Origin: Sphacelaria rigidula
Lineage: Eukaryota > Phaeophyceae > Sphacelariales
NCBI GenBank assembly: GCA_964200075.2
Contig: CAXNAA020000136.1
Coordinates: 1 to 26,506 of the forward strand
DNA length: 26,506 bases
Direction of reading: 5' to 3'
The position numbers and the translations under genes are program-made. Below, in pieces: positions 1 to 13,800 of this stretch (position 1 is its first letter; every line of letters begins with the position of its first letter). The notes under the pieces were generated by a model that did not search any database, had not been told where the DNA came from, and was given only the letters and a program-made list of their open reading frames with translations.

Positions 1-1352
1 GAGGTCAATGGTCATATGACTATGGCATGCATGGTCATGAGTACCCCCCACCTCCGGAGAATGAAGATCCCGCAGTACGGAGTGATGTCGTGAATCGAAT
101 GACTTATCTCTCGAAAGATCTTGTCGGTATCACCTCAAGGATCATGTCGATATCCTTCCCAATACGATTGTCAAGCGAGACAGCAGTCGATTGACAAGAT
201 CATTACCAGCAGTGCGACCTTGCATACTCTGTCAAGATTGTCGATATAGCTCGAGATGGAGGAGAAATCCCTCCTCCATGTTCTTCTGGCTCAATGACCT
301 TGGTTGAAAACGCCGTTCGGCATAACACAGGCCGGAAATCTGCGAGGCATCGTACCGCAGCACTGAAGTGCTGTCTGTTCTGTACGAGAGTACAACAACA
401 CACGATAGTAAAATACAGTACGCGAAGATCCAGAATGCCGCATCTTGGTTACTCGCGCCAATTTCATATTCCGCAACCGAGTGCACCCGTTTTTGATAAG
501 CACGTGAATACAGACAAACTGCAGTATGAAGCAGAGGTAGCACAGCTGGGGGTGTAATCTCGTTGTTCGAGTTCAACGACTGACGAGCAGGTGTTGTTCA
601 GTCAGAAAGGATACTACTGTACTGTCAAAAACACTGAACAGGAGTATGTCTAGTCTGTACACAAGTGACAAACCGACACATTTCAAATCTCCTACGCTAC
701 GCCTCGTGATGTATTGTACTGTACCCTGCTGCACTTCAGACTTATCTGCCATGTATCTACCTGTCCTGCTACTGCAGTGAGTATGGCAACCGTGGTGTCT
801 ATTCGAGGTCTGTTTTGTACTTGTGGCTGCGACGTATCCTACTATCAGGTTGTTTGCCGGTCGCCACTTGCACGCAAGAATATCCAGCAATACTCAAGCC
901 CTTCTCCCCAACCCCTAATCCCTGTTTATCGGAGAGTACACGCCTCGGCCAGGAAGCATGTAGAACAAGCAACAAGCCGCAGCACATCCCCCTTCCCCGT
1001 TCAGTCACTCTCTCTCAACTGCAGTTCGACGCTACAGCCACAAAAGCGTGACGAAAGTCGGTCACTGGACAAGGTATAACAAGTCATCGCTTTTGTTTTA
1101 CTGTTGTCCTCGGTTGAAGGTCGTTTATACCACTGGGTCCAGCAACTGAAACCTTGCTCGAAGTTGATGGTGAACTCGAGAGGGAACACGCTGAACCTGA
1201 ATTACTTGGGTTTGGTGTAACGAGAAGCTTGGCTACGTAATTACTCGAGTTCAGTACAGAGCACGAAAGCTGGACCACCTGCCAGGCTTTTGAGGGCACT
1301 GCGGACAAGAGTTGGGATAGCAGCACCGCACGTCACAAGCACATTGACGACC
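1..1352. other. 5' flank of the midasin gene, no recognisable gene
   Basis: No ORF here resembles a known protein, and none has domain-like composition. The longest (about 120 codons, 714-1079) looks fortuitous. This stretch must hold the midasin promoter and 5' untranslated region, but I cannot place a TATA box, initiator or transcription start with confidence. The frame of exon 1 stays open a little upstream of the first ATG (from a TTG at 1290), so an extra upstream coding exon is not excluded. Confidence 0.5.
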
Positions 1353-1803
1353 ATGCATCCAGACGCGTTGGATGCGCGGCGACTTGCCCGAAACCTGGCA
1401 AATGAGATCCCTGAGGCCACTCACCTTCCTGCCCTGGCGAGTGTGCTCAACACACCATCCCCAACCATCCCCACCACCGACGGAAACAACACGAGCCTGC
1501 AATCCCTCCTAGACCTCGCGGCAGAGCTGATCTTGGAGCCTGAGCACACCCTGAGGGTGGCCCGGGCCACTCGCCCGTTGCTACTCGACGTCGTGGCTCG
1601 CGCGTTGTCTGGACTACGAAATAGTCGTCCCGCTGTGGTGGGTGCCGTGACTCCGGTAGAGCAGGCCGAAGTTATGCTGATTGTCATGAGTCGCCTACTC
1701 CCGGCGGCGCCGCATTGCTTGCCCCTCGCGTTGGATCACTGGAGGTGTTCGATATGTCCATTTGAGTGTCTTCGAGCGCCTGGAGGGAGATCAGTCGATG
1801 AAG
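1353..1803 (+). CDS. MDN1: Midasin exon 1 (N-terminal domain, start codon)
   Basis: About 150 codons beginning MHPDALDARR; the ATG context is ACCATGC. The stretch around RPLLLDVVARAL and LALDHW follows the midasin N-terminal domain, which packs on the AAA ring. The donor AAG|GTGTGT leaves one base in the last codon (phase 1), the only phase-1 intron in the gene. The start is the first ATG in a frame closed by an upstream stop, apart from a TTG-led extension. Confidence 0.82.
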
Positions 1804-4800
1804 GTGTGTGTTGTGTGCTGGGGAGGGTGAATATGGTCTGAGTTGATTTGCAGGGTATCATGTGCTGATGTGAGCTCTGTGACATGGGAGCCTAACTGTA
1901 GGGTCCTTGTCTATACAGTTTGTAGGGTACTGTTTCACGAAGTGTACAGTAATTGAATGTCACGGCTGTGAAACACGTGAACCGTGAGCGGCCTACTGCG
2001 ACAAAAGTATGTCGCAGAGGAGTAGCGTAGGTGGGCGTTGCATTTATGTACTGCTGTTATTTTGCGTTGGGCGCTCTTTCGACATCGGTGACGTAAAATC
2101 CTGGATCGTGTGCAAAAGATTGCAAAAGATTTTGCCCTGTGCTGGCTCTTTCGTCGACATGATCACTAGCGTTGTATACCCAGTCTGCGCTACACACCAC
2201 TCATATAATAATTTGATTGGCTCACAACACTTGAAAGAGGAGGCTACAGCAACCCGCAGCTGGATGGTCTGGGTTTGTGGCTTCACGATAAAATCGTCAT
2301 CCCTCAACGAGTTGTGTCCTGGCGAAGGATTGGATAGCCGTGAGCTTTTTATTTGTGACAGTTGTGGCAGACATGTGTTGGTCCAAGATCACGGACGATG
2401 CTGTACTGTGAGGTATACATCAGTGGTGGGCCGGCATGAGCATATACGTGAAACAAGCAACTACCGTCTGTTGTTGCATGGTGCGCGTGCTCATCCTACA
2501 CCCACGAGGCGATTTTTTACCAAGAAACCTTGCTCCGAAAACGCAACCTCATCACGATCGTCAATGATCGGTTCATTGAAACCAATTCGAATGTCGACGA
2601 AGTCTGTAAGTAGACCAGTGACGCCAGAAAAAATTAGCAGTACACATGAGTACGTGAGCGCCGACAGAAAATGCCGAATTACTATGGACGGTAAAATGTG
2701 GTGCCATTTGCAAAAATGCCTCCTTACAACCCTTCGCTGCCGGCCGTTGTACTGTCTTATCATGGTGAAACTCCCGTCTCTACCCGAAATTTAGATGGTG
2801 AATCTCCGCCCACGGTCAAAGAAGAGCAGGGAGAAGAAAAGATTATGCGGCGAGTGCACGCGGTTACAGAGGCAGCCCACAAGCTTTTGTCCTCCAACGT
2901 AGCCGGAAGCTGCCTCCGTAGGCTATGGAACTGGGCCCCCTTCTTCGACCTCTGCCGACACGAGAACATCCTCGTTCGTTGGCGCGCCGTCCGAGTTGTT
3001 TCGTTCCTCCTTGACCTTGACGAACGCGGGCGGCGCGACCTGTTGATGGCCGCCGGCGCGTACGAACATTGCGGTGGCGCTACTGTCGGTGCTCCGGCAG
3101 GGGCACCCTTCCAGTCGTCCCGCTCTTCTCGTGGTGATGGCGCTGCCGAGGAGAGCGACAAATATATCCTTCTTGAGGCTGGACTGGACCTTGACGATGA
3201 CTTGCGAACCGCGCGATCCGCTCTCTTGCGCCCAAATTTATGTCCCGATGGTGACTGCCTGCGCTCGCCACAACAATCATCCCCTGGGCATGAGTACAAG
3301 GGCGGCGGGGTGGACGCTGATGATTCGATCACACTACCTACAGGACTCGCCACTGCCACCGCAACAGCAGCAGATTCGACCCCCGGGCTAGAACCAGACG
3401 TCTTGTACAATCATCATGCTGCCGTAGCTGACATCGGTGGTATTCTGCACCCCGCCACAACGCCAACAACGGACGAGAAGCGAGTACCCGCGGCGGGCCG
3501 TGCTGCCTCCGCTGGTGCGGCCCGAGTCGCACGGTTTGTCCGCACTCCATCGGCGCGACGAAACCTGGCCTCTTTATCCCTGGCCATGACTGTCCAGCGG
3601 CCAATCCTGCTGCATGGCCCGGCCGGATCGGGCAAGAGCTTGCTCGCCAGGGAAGCTGCCCGACTCGCTGCCAGCGGTGGCCGTGGTGGTGGGGTTGGAC
3701 AAACAGTGGCGGCGACTTCCACAATGCTGGAGCTACACCTTGACGACCAGACGGACAGTAAGTCGTTGCTCGGTGCACACGCGTGCACCGACGTACCCGG
3801 AGAGTTCGCGTGGCGGCCAGGGGCTTTGACGCGTGCCGCAGCGGCTGGAACCTGGGTGTTGATCGAAGATGTCGACCGGGCTCCGTTTGAGGTAAAGTAA
3901 TTCTCCCTGTTTTTTGGAGGGTGCCAAGGTTGTCAGGACGCGTGAGGCGCATGACCACATCGTATCGCTGTTGCACGGACATGCGGGCAAGTGTTCATTC
4001 ATTCCTACTAATCATTGGCATTTTTTGCCGCATCTTCCATTCCCACCCCACGACATGCATGCACCCGACATCCGAGTTTTGCTCAGCTATCCACGAAAAT
4101 ATCTGTCCCTTCGTTCTATTTATTCAGGTGCTGGCGGCGCTGGGTCCGTTGCTTGAAGGGCGACCGCTGACCATCCCTGGGCGACAGAAACCTTTGATTG
4201 CGGCGCCGGGTTTTAGAGTGTTTGGAACGGTCACGACTTACGGACCTGGTCGAGTCGTTCTAGGGGGTGCTGCAGACTTCGGTGCGCTTTGGACGCATGT
4301 GAGAGATGAAAGCATTTCCCACGCAACCATACAAATGAAGAGCACCTGGAACCTGTGGCTGTTTCTCACTTCACTGCCGTTTCATTAACGGTTGGAGATG
4401 TCGGGGGATGGTACTATGAAGTCGAAACAAACATACAAGTCGAAGCAAACATCGAGATGTACTGATATCGCGCACGCTCTCGTTTGACACGAAAAAACAT
4501 GCAGGTCCCTGTCGAGCCCTTATCGGTGCCCGAAATGCTTGGAGTGGCAAGGGTTCGCTACCCGACTTTACCCGCCCAAGTGGCTGGGCGCTTGCTTGAT
4601 ACCATGCTGTCGGCATCAGGGGAAGCATTCAGCAACGGCCGGGGAAGCAACGCCTCGTCGTCAACGTTCATTGTTTCCAGTGCCGGAGGTGGTCGAGAGC
4701 CCGGCGTGCGAGATTTTTTCAAGCTCTGCGCAAGGGTGGAACGGCTAGCCCTGTTCGACGATAACCAGAGTTCGAGTAAAGTCCACCCGCGGCCGGTGTC

Positions 4801-7800
4801 CTTGGTCACTGACGAGCGCGATGAACAGGTTCGCGGCCACGATGAAGGCGGCGAGGATTCGTGGTTTTGCAGTGAGGAGCAGGCGGTGTCTGTGATTTCG
4901 GAATCGTTGGATGTGTTCGCGGGCCACCTCACAACAAAGGTACCCCGTGTTGAACATATTTCTATTTTTTGACGGATCTTGCCAAGTCCTTCCAGTACTT
5001 TGCTGATGAAAGCATTACTTTTCGAATGTTGGCCGGATTGTGCACACAAGCGTCGGGGATGATTTCAACGGCGAATAAAAAGCCGAACATGAAATACTTT
5101 ATGTAGATCTGGATCGCCACCGACAAATGAGGCGATGAGATGAAGAATGTATTTCGAGAAGCGGTAACGACACTGAATGAACCGCCCTTGATCAACCTCG
5201 ATGCTTTGCGTGCGCACTTTTCCCTACAGGGTGCAGCAGCTAACGCGGCAGAGGTTCTGGCAGGACAGTGGAACGTACTTCCTTCCAAGGCGGTCGACCT
5301 CGCAACCACACGCAGGCCCGAGCTCATGCAGGGACAACACTACCTGCGTGTAGGCCGGGTAACACTTCCTCGGGTAGCTAAGGTATGTTGCTTGACTGTC
5401 TTTACACCGTTGGGTGACTGTTCATGATGAGCGTGGTGTCACACGGTGGACCCATGACCCGTTGACCTTGCTTGGCACAATTTTCAAAATTATAGCAAGG
5501 GTCAGCATCGTAAAATCGTGTTGCGCCACAAGTTGAAGTTGCGATTGTTCCCGAACAAGAGGCGCCAAGCTAAAGCCATCGAAAAAGGAGCCAACCGCCC
5601 TCAACGTGAATATCTCACCGTGGTCACTCCGTCTACTCCATGATGGGTGGTTGTATGTTAACACTATTCTATCAAAACTCGTTGACCTCATGTCTCCTTT
5701 TCGCCCCGGTTCCCCGTGTCGTGTCGCATCCTCCTGTCAGGTTGCCGCTTCCGCCGCGTCAGCCTCGTTCTCCCCCACGTCACACGCCCTCCGTCTCATG
5801 GAAGCCGTGGCAGCATCGGTGCAAGCCTGCGAACCGGTTCTACTGGTATGTGAGGCTTGCTGAGTGTGTCCACGGTCATGCGTGAGATCGGACCTCAGTG
5901 TAGGCGTTGGTGATATTGGCGAGATTGTGTTCTGTGGGATATACCCCAATAACCCCCGACCCCGACTTTCGAGTATATCCCACTGAATATGGCCTTGAAT
6001 TACTGAGTTATGTCAACCCTTTGAACGTCGAATTACTCGACATTCAAGAACCGGAACTCGTGCCCATGTGCTCTGAGTTTGGAGGTTCAGTTTACGCTCA
6101 GTTCACGTTGAACTCTCGTCACGCCTGTCGTCACCCGCCACGAGCTATTCTCGATGAAGATATGCAGCCGACACGACGGTTGGTACGCACTTGATGCTAC
6201 TGTCAGGTCGGTGAGACGGGCTGCGGTAAAACGGCCCTCGTACAACGCCTGGCGGAAGGCACAGGTCGGCAGCTCATCGTGCAGAATCTTTCATTGCAGA
6301 CGGATGGTGCTGATCTCCTCGGCGGATTCAGGCCCGTTGAGCTGCGCAAGCTAGCTCAGGTGAAGCAACATGTTGCAAATAGTTATCATGCGATTTCACC
6401 AAGAAAGTCGAGTGCTTGCACGTAACATTCATGAAACATGGAGGCGAATTCATCAGTATCACGGGTACTGTGACGTTGGTCGATGAAATGAGACGGAACG
6501 TCGACTTTCACTCGAATCTCAACATGCCCGTCCACCAAGACCGACCACATGCAACAAATTGGTCGGAACGTCTTTTTCCCAAGAATAGCCACAAAACAAA
6601 CCTTGAAAGCAAAGCACTAATAATCCCTCGCCACGACTTGATTTACACCCACGTCTGGGGAGTTTCATGCCAGTGCAACAGCAACGTAGTGCCCTTATGG
6701 TTGAGGGCCCGGGCGGATCACTTTGTCCCTCAGCAAGGCTTTTACAGCCCCCAGCTGCGGGATCATTGTATCGTCCCACATGTGAGTCAACTGAAGGACC
6801 GACTCGTGAGCAATTAGAGTGGACACGGTGTGCGCATGCATGCGGAGAATACATTGTAAAGCGTTCCCATCCCGATCTTCCTGTCCCATGAAGCGATTTT
6901 GCATTTATTGCCGTTGCAAAGCTCTTCCTTTTGCCCGACGTTGAACGATGAAGGTGTATATGAAATTGGACGAATCTCACAGACCTCAGCTATCAACGAT
7001 TTGACCGCAGTCCCGTCATGGTGGGAACAAGGGGAGCGATTTTTTCCTCCTGGACGTGTGTAGCAGTCAACTTACTCGTTACTGTCGTACCCAATGATGT
7101 ATCCTTCCTCTTCTGCGCACGGCGCGTGGTGCGTTGTACCGCAGGATGTCTTGACGGACTTCCTGAGGATATTTCCTCAGCTGTTTAGTGCTAGCCAAAA
7201 CGTGAGGTTCTGCCAAGCCATCACGTCTTCCTTTGAGCGGAGGCAGTGGAAGCGACTGTCGGCGGGGCTCAGGAACGCCGCCAAGATGGCCAATGAGAAG
7301 GTACTCATGGTCTCCCGGCAAAACACGGTGTCCCCAGACATGATTTTCCTTCTTTTCTCGCTTCACCTGGTTGAACATCAGGGGTGTGTAAAGTGCGGCG
7401 TGAGCGCTTGCTCGAACGACACAACGATGTTCGGTAAAATGTAAACATTCAACGTGTGTCTTGGGCCGTTTTTACAGTGTTGTAATGGATTCTTTAGGAA
7501 TGAATATTTGAGCTATTCATGGCGTATTTGATGACGGAATACGACCCTTGGAGGATTCAGCCTCCTTGGAAAGATTTGCTATTCTCTCCGACGAGATCGT
7601 AGCGCACTTTTCTGTTTTTTCGTGCATCCAGTTGTATTTTGGATCGTATTCCGGCTTTCTCCACACCCCCGACATGAGACATGGTTGCGAGGTGTGCTCC
7701 GCACGATATTGACCTCCTTGTCTGATGCAACGATGAAATCCGTACTAAACGCAGTGCCCTACGCGACAAACTAATTTACTGTCCAGGGTGGCCACAAGTG

Positions 7801-10800
7801 ACCCCATCAGTAGACACGAGACGAACGTTTGCAGTCAAATGCTCCGTCTGATGCTTTGCGCGCAATCGGAAGGTCGAAATGATGTGAACGAAATACTGTA
7901 ATCGATGCCGGAAAGCGGATGGGGAGCGTTTAGCGCTGAAACCGCACTCGCCCACCTATCCTCTTCCTCCTCTCCGGCATCATTTTCCTGGAGAAGTATG
8001 CCTCCTGATCGACTTTCGACCGTGAACGCAACAGGATAGATGGTATTATTTACAATGCCGAGTGTGTATCCGTCCAGCATGCTCCCCCGGTCCCCCCAGT
8101 CATGAACTGTTGGAGGGGAAGAGCCGCTGTACCCTTGTGGAACAAATCTGTCGAGTACTTGAGTACCCGCAGACTGAAATACAGCTTTTACCCAGGAACC
8201 TCCTGCTGCCCGTGTGACTCGTCTCGGAACGCGTAATATTCATTTCATAACGCTGCTTACCCCCTCCCTAGCTGGACCGGGGCGCATCGGAGGAGAAAGC
8301 AGGAACACCTGTGGAGCGCTCTGGAACTGTGAGCAATAAAAGTCGGCGGTCGAACAGCCCTGGCGGAATGACCAGTCCCTCGGGTCAGCGGCGGAGTTGG
8401 GAGCGGTTCAGTGCCGACGCGGAGCGATTCGAGAAGCAGAGGTGACGTCCGTAAGAATTTCAAGTGTTGGAATGATATTGACTGAGGGTAAACCAGTGCT
8501 GTTCGGACCGGTGGTGTCGAAACATTTAGGTGATTATGATGGTCGAATGTTTAAGTTGAGGGTTACCACAAACGCGGGGCGTGCTGTTCTGATGCGAACG
8601 TCAGTTGGGACAGGAGCTGGGCTAATGATTACTAGAAAAGAAGTTGGGCTAATGACAGGAGCTGGGCTAATGAGAACTAAATCTTCCCTGGGCTGGAGGA
8701 AGACAACACAATTTGTGCTGAAGCCTGGCTTATCTCGTTACCCCGGATGAATCTGGATGTGCACTGCAGTAAAATGGTCTCGGGAGATGATATACTCGGC
8801 ATCGAGGTTGACTCACCCGTGGCGTCATGCTGCCTTGCTGATTCTGTCGTTGATCATGTTAGGATGGCTGTGGAGGGATCGTTTGCCTTCTCCTTCGTGG
8901 AGGGGGTTCTGGTGAAGGCAATCAGAGAGGGCGGGTGGGTACTTCTCGACGAGATCAACTTGGCTTCTGCAGAGACCCTGCAGCGGCTTTCTGGCCTTCT
9001 AGAGGTGAGTCCGTGTACTGTTTCGTGACTTTGTTTCACGACCAGCAATGAGCAGGTGTTGCCGAATGGGGATGGGACAAATTATGCGAGTACGGAAGTG
9101 ATGTCACTTAACCAGCTACTCTGAACGCAGGCGCTTAGTCTCGTCGCAAGCTTGGCTTTCCCTCGTGAGAGACCCGGCCAGTGTAGACTCTTTTACTAGA
9201 AACGGCTGATCCGCTTCGCTGCCATCGCCACAGCCTCCGCTGAGAATTAACACGTAAATTCTTGATTTCTTACACCCTGATCGGTAAAGGTCGAGTCTAT
9301 TTGAGATTCTTCGGGCGTCCCCCAACGATCCTGCCCTGATCTGGCCGCCCCACATGCGACCTTCACGTCGTCGGCCGGGTCATCTGTCATCGCCCAACAC
9401 GGCGATAGTTGTTTTGTCGTTGAGCCGTCTCGACGAGCGACACGAGAGACGAGTCGCTGTGCGCAGCACAAGATATGATTCGCTGTGCGACGATGATATA
9501 CTGCAAATTTTGTTTCGTGTGGGCCAAACTTCACAGCCTTGACTGATGGTTTTGAAATTGTGTATGGAATTTCTTGACATGTTGACGGCTTCAGTTGTCC
9601 CACTCCCACCCCTCCACAGGGAGCGGAGGGCAGCTTGTGTCTGACGGAAAGGGGCGACGTTGACCCTGTCGTACGACATGAAGACTTTCGACTGTTCGCA
9701 GCCATGAACCCCCCGACGGACGCTTCGAAAAAAGATCTTCCACCAGCTCTTCGTCGAAGGTGCGAGCTGGAACTTATGCACTGAAGAAGCGATGATATCT
9801 TACCGCAACCACCCTGTGCATTCCTGAAGTGCTTGCTGGGTAGTGGTCCGCGCATTTATTATGCTGACGGCACGAGCCGGGCCACCAGCAAGACCTGCAT
9901 TCTCTATACGGACCACATTCCTTCGAGCTCCCCAAACCAGCGCGACATGGGCGAATCGCTGAGGAGGGCAAATGAATACGGTGGGAAAATGATGGAATCG
10001 TCCTGCGTTACATATGACTACAATGACTGACGAGGGGGAGAAATCTATCGGGGTTTGACCTCATGCCTACACAAATCGGGTCTGTTGAATCACGGGGATT
10101 GAACCGGCGAAGCTGTGTCCCGAAAATCGACGTGTGGCCCACAAATCGAGGCACTCGTGACGGAAATTGACCAGGATGTACTGGACGCGAGTGCTAGGAG
10201 TTCGGGGTGCGCAGTCGTTTTCGTCGATTTTTCACGGAATTGATTGTCTTCCCTATCTTTTCCCTGAACATCCTGTTGGTGCGGTGTCTTTTCCCCTCTG
10301 CACCCCCACCAGTGTTCCAGCCCCCAACCTGTCGCCACAAGGCATTCGAGAACCACAGTCAGCTGGCCCAGCTCATATCTACAAAAAATGTGAACATGAA
10401 CCCACGGACAAGAGCCACCAACAGCTCCCATTCGCGGCAATTTTCGTGACGTGCTCGCAGGTTCTCGGAGGTGTACGTGCCCGAGTTGGAAGATCGAATG
10501 GACCTGAAGCGCGTCGCGGATGGTTATCTGGCTGGCATATCCCCCGAACAGGAGCACCTCGCGTTCACTGCGGTGGATCTGTATCTTTGGGCAAGAAGCC
10601 TTGCCGCCGAGAGTTTGAGCGATGGTGCGGGACAGCGTCCGCGCTACTCCCTGAGGTGGGAATCGCTCATCCCTCCTTGATATGTGTCGCCTTGGCTAGT
10701 GGCCGCTGTATTTCACTTGAAATCGGGGGGAAACCGGGCGAACGATGTCTCACGCTAAAGGTGCCATAGCGTTATTGTGATCTGGTTCACGGATACAGCA

Positions 10801-13800
10801 ATGATGGGTTCGTCTGTAGGAGTACATTCGGCCGCGTTCCCGTATTAATTGTCGGAGACTGCTTCGCCTGTACAGCGACGTGAAGATGATGGTCGTTTCT
10901 CTGTGCAGGTCCTTGAAGACACCCGTTGTGGGTACTTTCCACGACTTGCCCTGACCCCGTGTTCCTCCCTTATTGCAAATTTCGGATCGCCCCTCCTCAG
11001 GACACTGGTAGGGGCGTTGTCCGCCGCACGGCAACTGGTGGACAGGGGATTCATTCCCAAGAGAGCCATGGTCGAAGGTTTCCGGGGAGCGTTCGAGACC
11101 CAGTTGGACAGGTACGGTCGCTTGTGTGGTGCGGTCTTGGGAGCGTCGTTTCGTTTTTGTGCTGTCGACCACGGGCTGGTTCACCCGTGGTGATGATGTT
11201 GTCTTCACATGAACCGCTGGTATCTGCGCAGATTTATGGCAACCGTTCCGTTGTAATGTTGTACATGCGTTTGGTATCGCGTACTTTTGGATGACGCAAA
11301 GAAGCAGGCGGGCGGGGACTCATCCTTCGGGTACAGGGTGGTACCGTGACACCCTAGGTGATTACAATGTAGGACACTCCCAGCATCACAATACAAGACG
11401 CTATTGGCATAGTCGGTCTTGCGAGGACAGTAAACAAGCGAGCGACAAAAATCGCCCTGCGCGTACTCTGCTGCTGCGTTTGCTGCGAATTTAGGGTACG
11501 ACTACTGGATGATTTTCAGTTGGGTATCCGAATCTGGTCGTGGAGTATGTTGGTCTCGGTAATCGATGATTATTTTGACTGTGCAAAAGTGAAGCAGGCA
11601 TGAAGTCATGATGGTAACTCGGACGGTTACAACGCGTTGTCCCACGTCGGTGAGCAGCGACGGGCGTGCCAAGATACTAAAGGGAGTGATGAAAGCGTTC
11701 GGCAAGGGCATGACTGCGAAGGATCTCGAGAAGCCACCCCGAAGGCCTGGCGGACGCCCTGGTAGCAAAGAATCATGGGTTCGTATTGGACCATTTTGGC
11801 TGGAAGGTGGTCCGCTGGACCCCGTCGATGCCGCCGAGCTTGACCCGGAGACGAAGCAGCGACGGTGAGCGTGATGACAATGTGTCGGTATCAGTATCGA
11901 ATAAGAGGACACGTGTTGCCAGGAAAGGTACATCCTCGCGTAGAACACAGGAGTCTTGTATTTGAGGCTTGGAGGTCATGACTGTGCACTGCCGTCGCAT
12001 GTCCCCTACTCGTTGATTTGGATGGATGGGAAAATGGTGGTGCAGGTTTGTGCTTACGTCCTCGGTTGAATCTACACTCCGCTGCTTGGCGAGGGCTGTC
12101 GCGTCGTCGGAATCTCCCGTGTTGCTGCAAGGTCCCACCAGGTACATGAACATGGCGAAGGGGGCCGCCCTCGGCTGCACAGCGCGGTATGAGAGGTCCC
12201 ACTACCGGAGCAGGAGATGGATTGTAAATTCGTTCGTGTTGTGCTGGTATTCATTCCGCCTGTATGGAGAGAGGCTAGGAAGTGCAGGATCGGCGATGAT
12301 GAATTTATTAATGTCGCTGTCCAATTGTAAGCGAGACTAACAGACATGCCAGTTATCCCTCTGAGCCTATCCCGCACTGAGGTGCCATGACTTCGGCGCG
12401 AACGCACGTACTCGTTCGAAATGAAAGTAGTCGCGCAGATCGTGAGCCACACCCGGAAGACGAGGTCCTTCAAATTGCCACCTGTACCTCTCATATCCTT
12501 GGATGGGATCTCGCGATCCTTGCTCGGTAGTAACGGTCGCATTCAGTTTTCTTTTTCACGTACATCGTGTTGATTGGTCACGGAGCTCTGCGCGGGGAAA
12601 GGCCACGTGATCTACTGCATCCCGTCTCATTTTCCATCCCCTGCACTTCTGCCCCCGCCCGCCGCCCCCCGCCCCCCGCCCCCACCTTCGATCTTCTCAT
12701 TCGGTGGACTGTTATCAGTGCGGGTAAAACCAGCATCGTGGAGTATCTAGCGGCGCGTCTTGGACATCGGTGCGTGCGCATCAATAATCACGAACACACT
12801 GATATCCAAGAGTACACCGGGAGTTACGCGGCGGATGGGAACGGGAAACTAGCTTTCCAGGAGGTACGCCAGCCACGGTCATTTTTTAATTCTTCGCTAT
12901 TTTTTCGTGCGAGCTGGGCCAGCCTGAAAACGGATACGTGGGTACTCAGAAATGAGCGACAGTCGAGTCGAACCCATATGTCGGTTGTATTTTAAGCCGA
13001 ACGGTCACTCGGGACGTTGTACCGAATGAAACAAGCAGTCACCACACATTTCGTATGCTAAATTGAATGTTCCGTTGCGGCCTTGAGGTAAAACGAGCTG
13101 TGACCATACATTTCGCATTCTCAATTGTCCCGTTGCGGCCTTGGGTTGATGGAGCGGCGTCATCGTCGGGTCGATATGAGGAGAAAACATCCATCACAGA
13201 CCTGTTCTGTAATCGGTTGAGGACGGCAAGAGGAAACGAGATTGCGCTGGAAAGCGTACCTCGCCTCCCGATGTTTCACCCCTTGATCCATTCTTTGATG
13301 AATCCACATGCACCACTATCCGATCGACTTCCGAGGATGACGCCCCTTATCTGAATATCGCATCCGTTCCCTTGCAGTCATCCACTCTTGAAATCATGGA
13401 TCGTTTTGCCGATGTGGTCTGGAGAGGACGGGAATTCATGAAGACATCGGTTCGACCGCCGAACACCCACGATGTTGCACCAGACAGAAGCTGTGACGAG
13501 TTTTGATGTTTCAAACGTCGCACAGGTCATGAGATACCTCGAATAACTAGTCAAATAGAACTCCCCGATCCACTTTTAACATTACGAGACATGACGGTAT
13601 CGTCTGAGAAGACGAAGCGTCACGTTCCCGCTACACGGCGATCCGGCGTCCATCGCTGTCGGGAATTGATGATAAGAAAGTGGCCAAATGAACCACCACA
13701 TGATCCGAATTAGTGCCCTGATGTTCCAAATAGGTTTTACCTTTACGCCCAATTGTTGAACAATCTGCGTCATCATCGAGTCGATATGAGGAAAAAACAT

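Noticed and set aside
2698-2794. ATG at 2698 as the start of the midasin protein
   Set aside because: Exon 1 (1353-1803) clearly matches the midasin N-terminal domain and joins exon 2 in phase 1, so 2698-2794 is intron.
2760-3982. Minus-strand ORFs of 216 and 214 codons opposite exon 2
   Set aside because: They mirror the GC-rich coding exon and have Arg/Pro/Ser-rich shadow composition without any motif.
7835-8080. Minus-strand ORF of 81 codons in intron 8
   Set aside because: The composition looks somewhat protein-like, but there is no known motif, it is short and it lies inside an intron; not enough to call a gene.
9247-9855. Minus-strand ORF of 202 codons
   Set aside because: It covers exon 11 in antisense and runs into intron on both sides; no recognisable domain.
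10904-10909. Alternative acceptor GTGCAG in intron 12
   Set aside because: The sequence that follows does not align with midasin; the match starts only after the acceptor at 11000.
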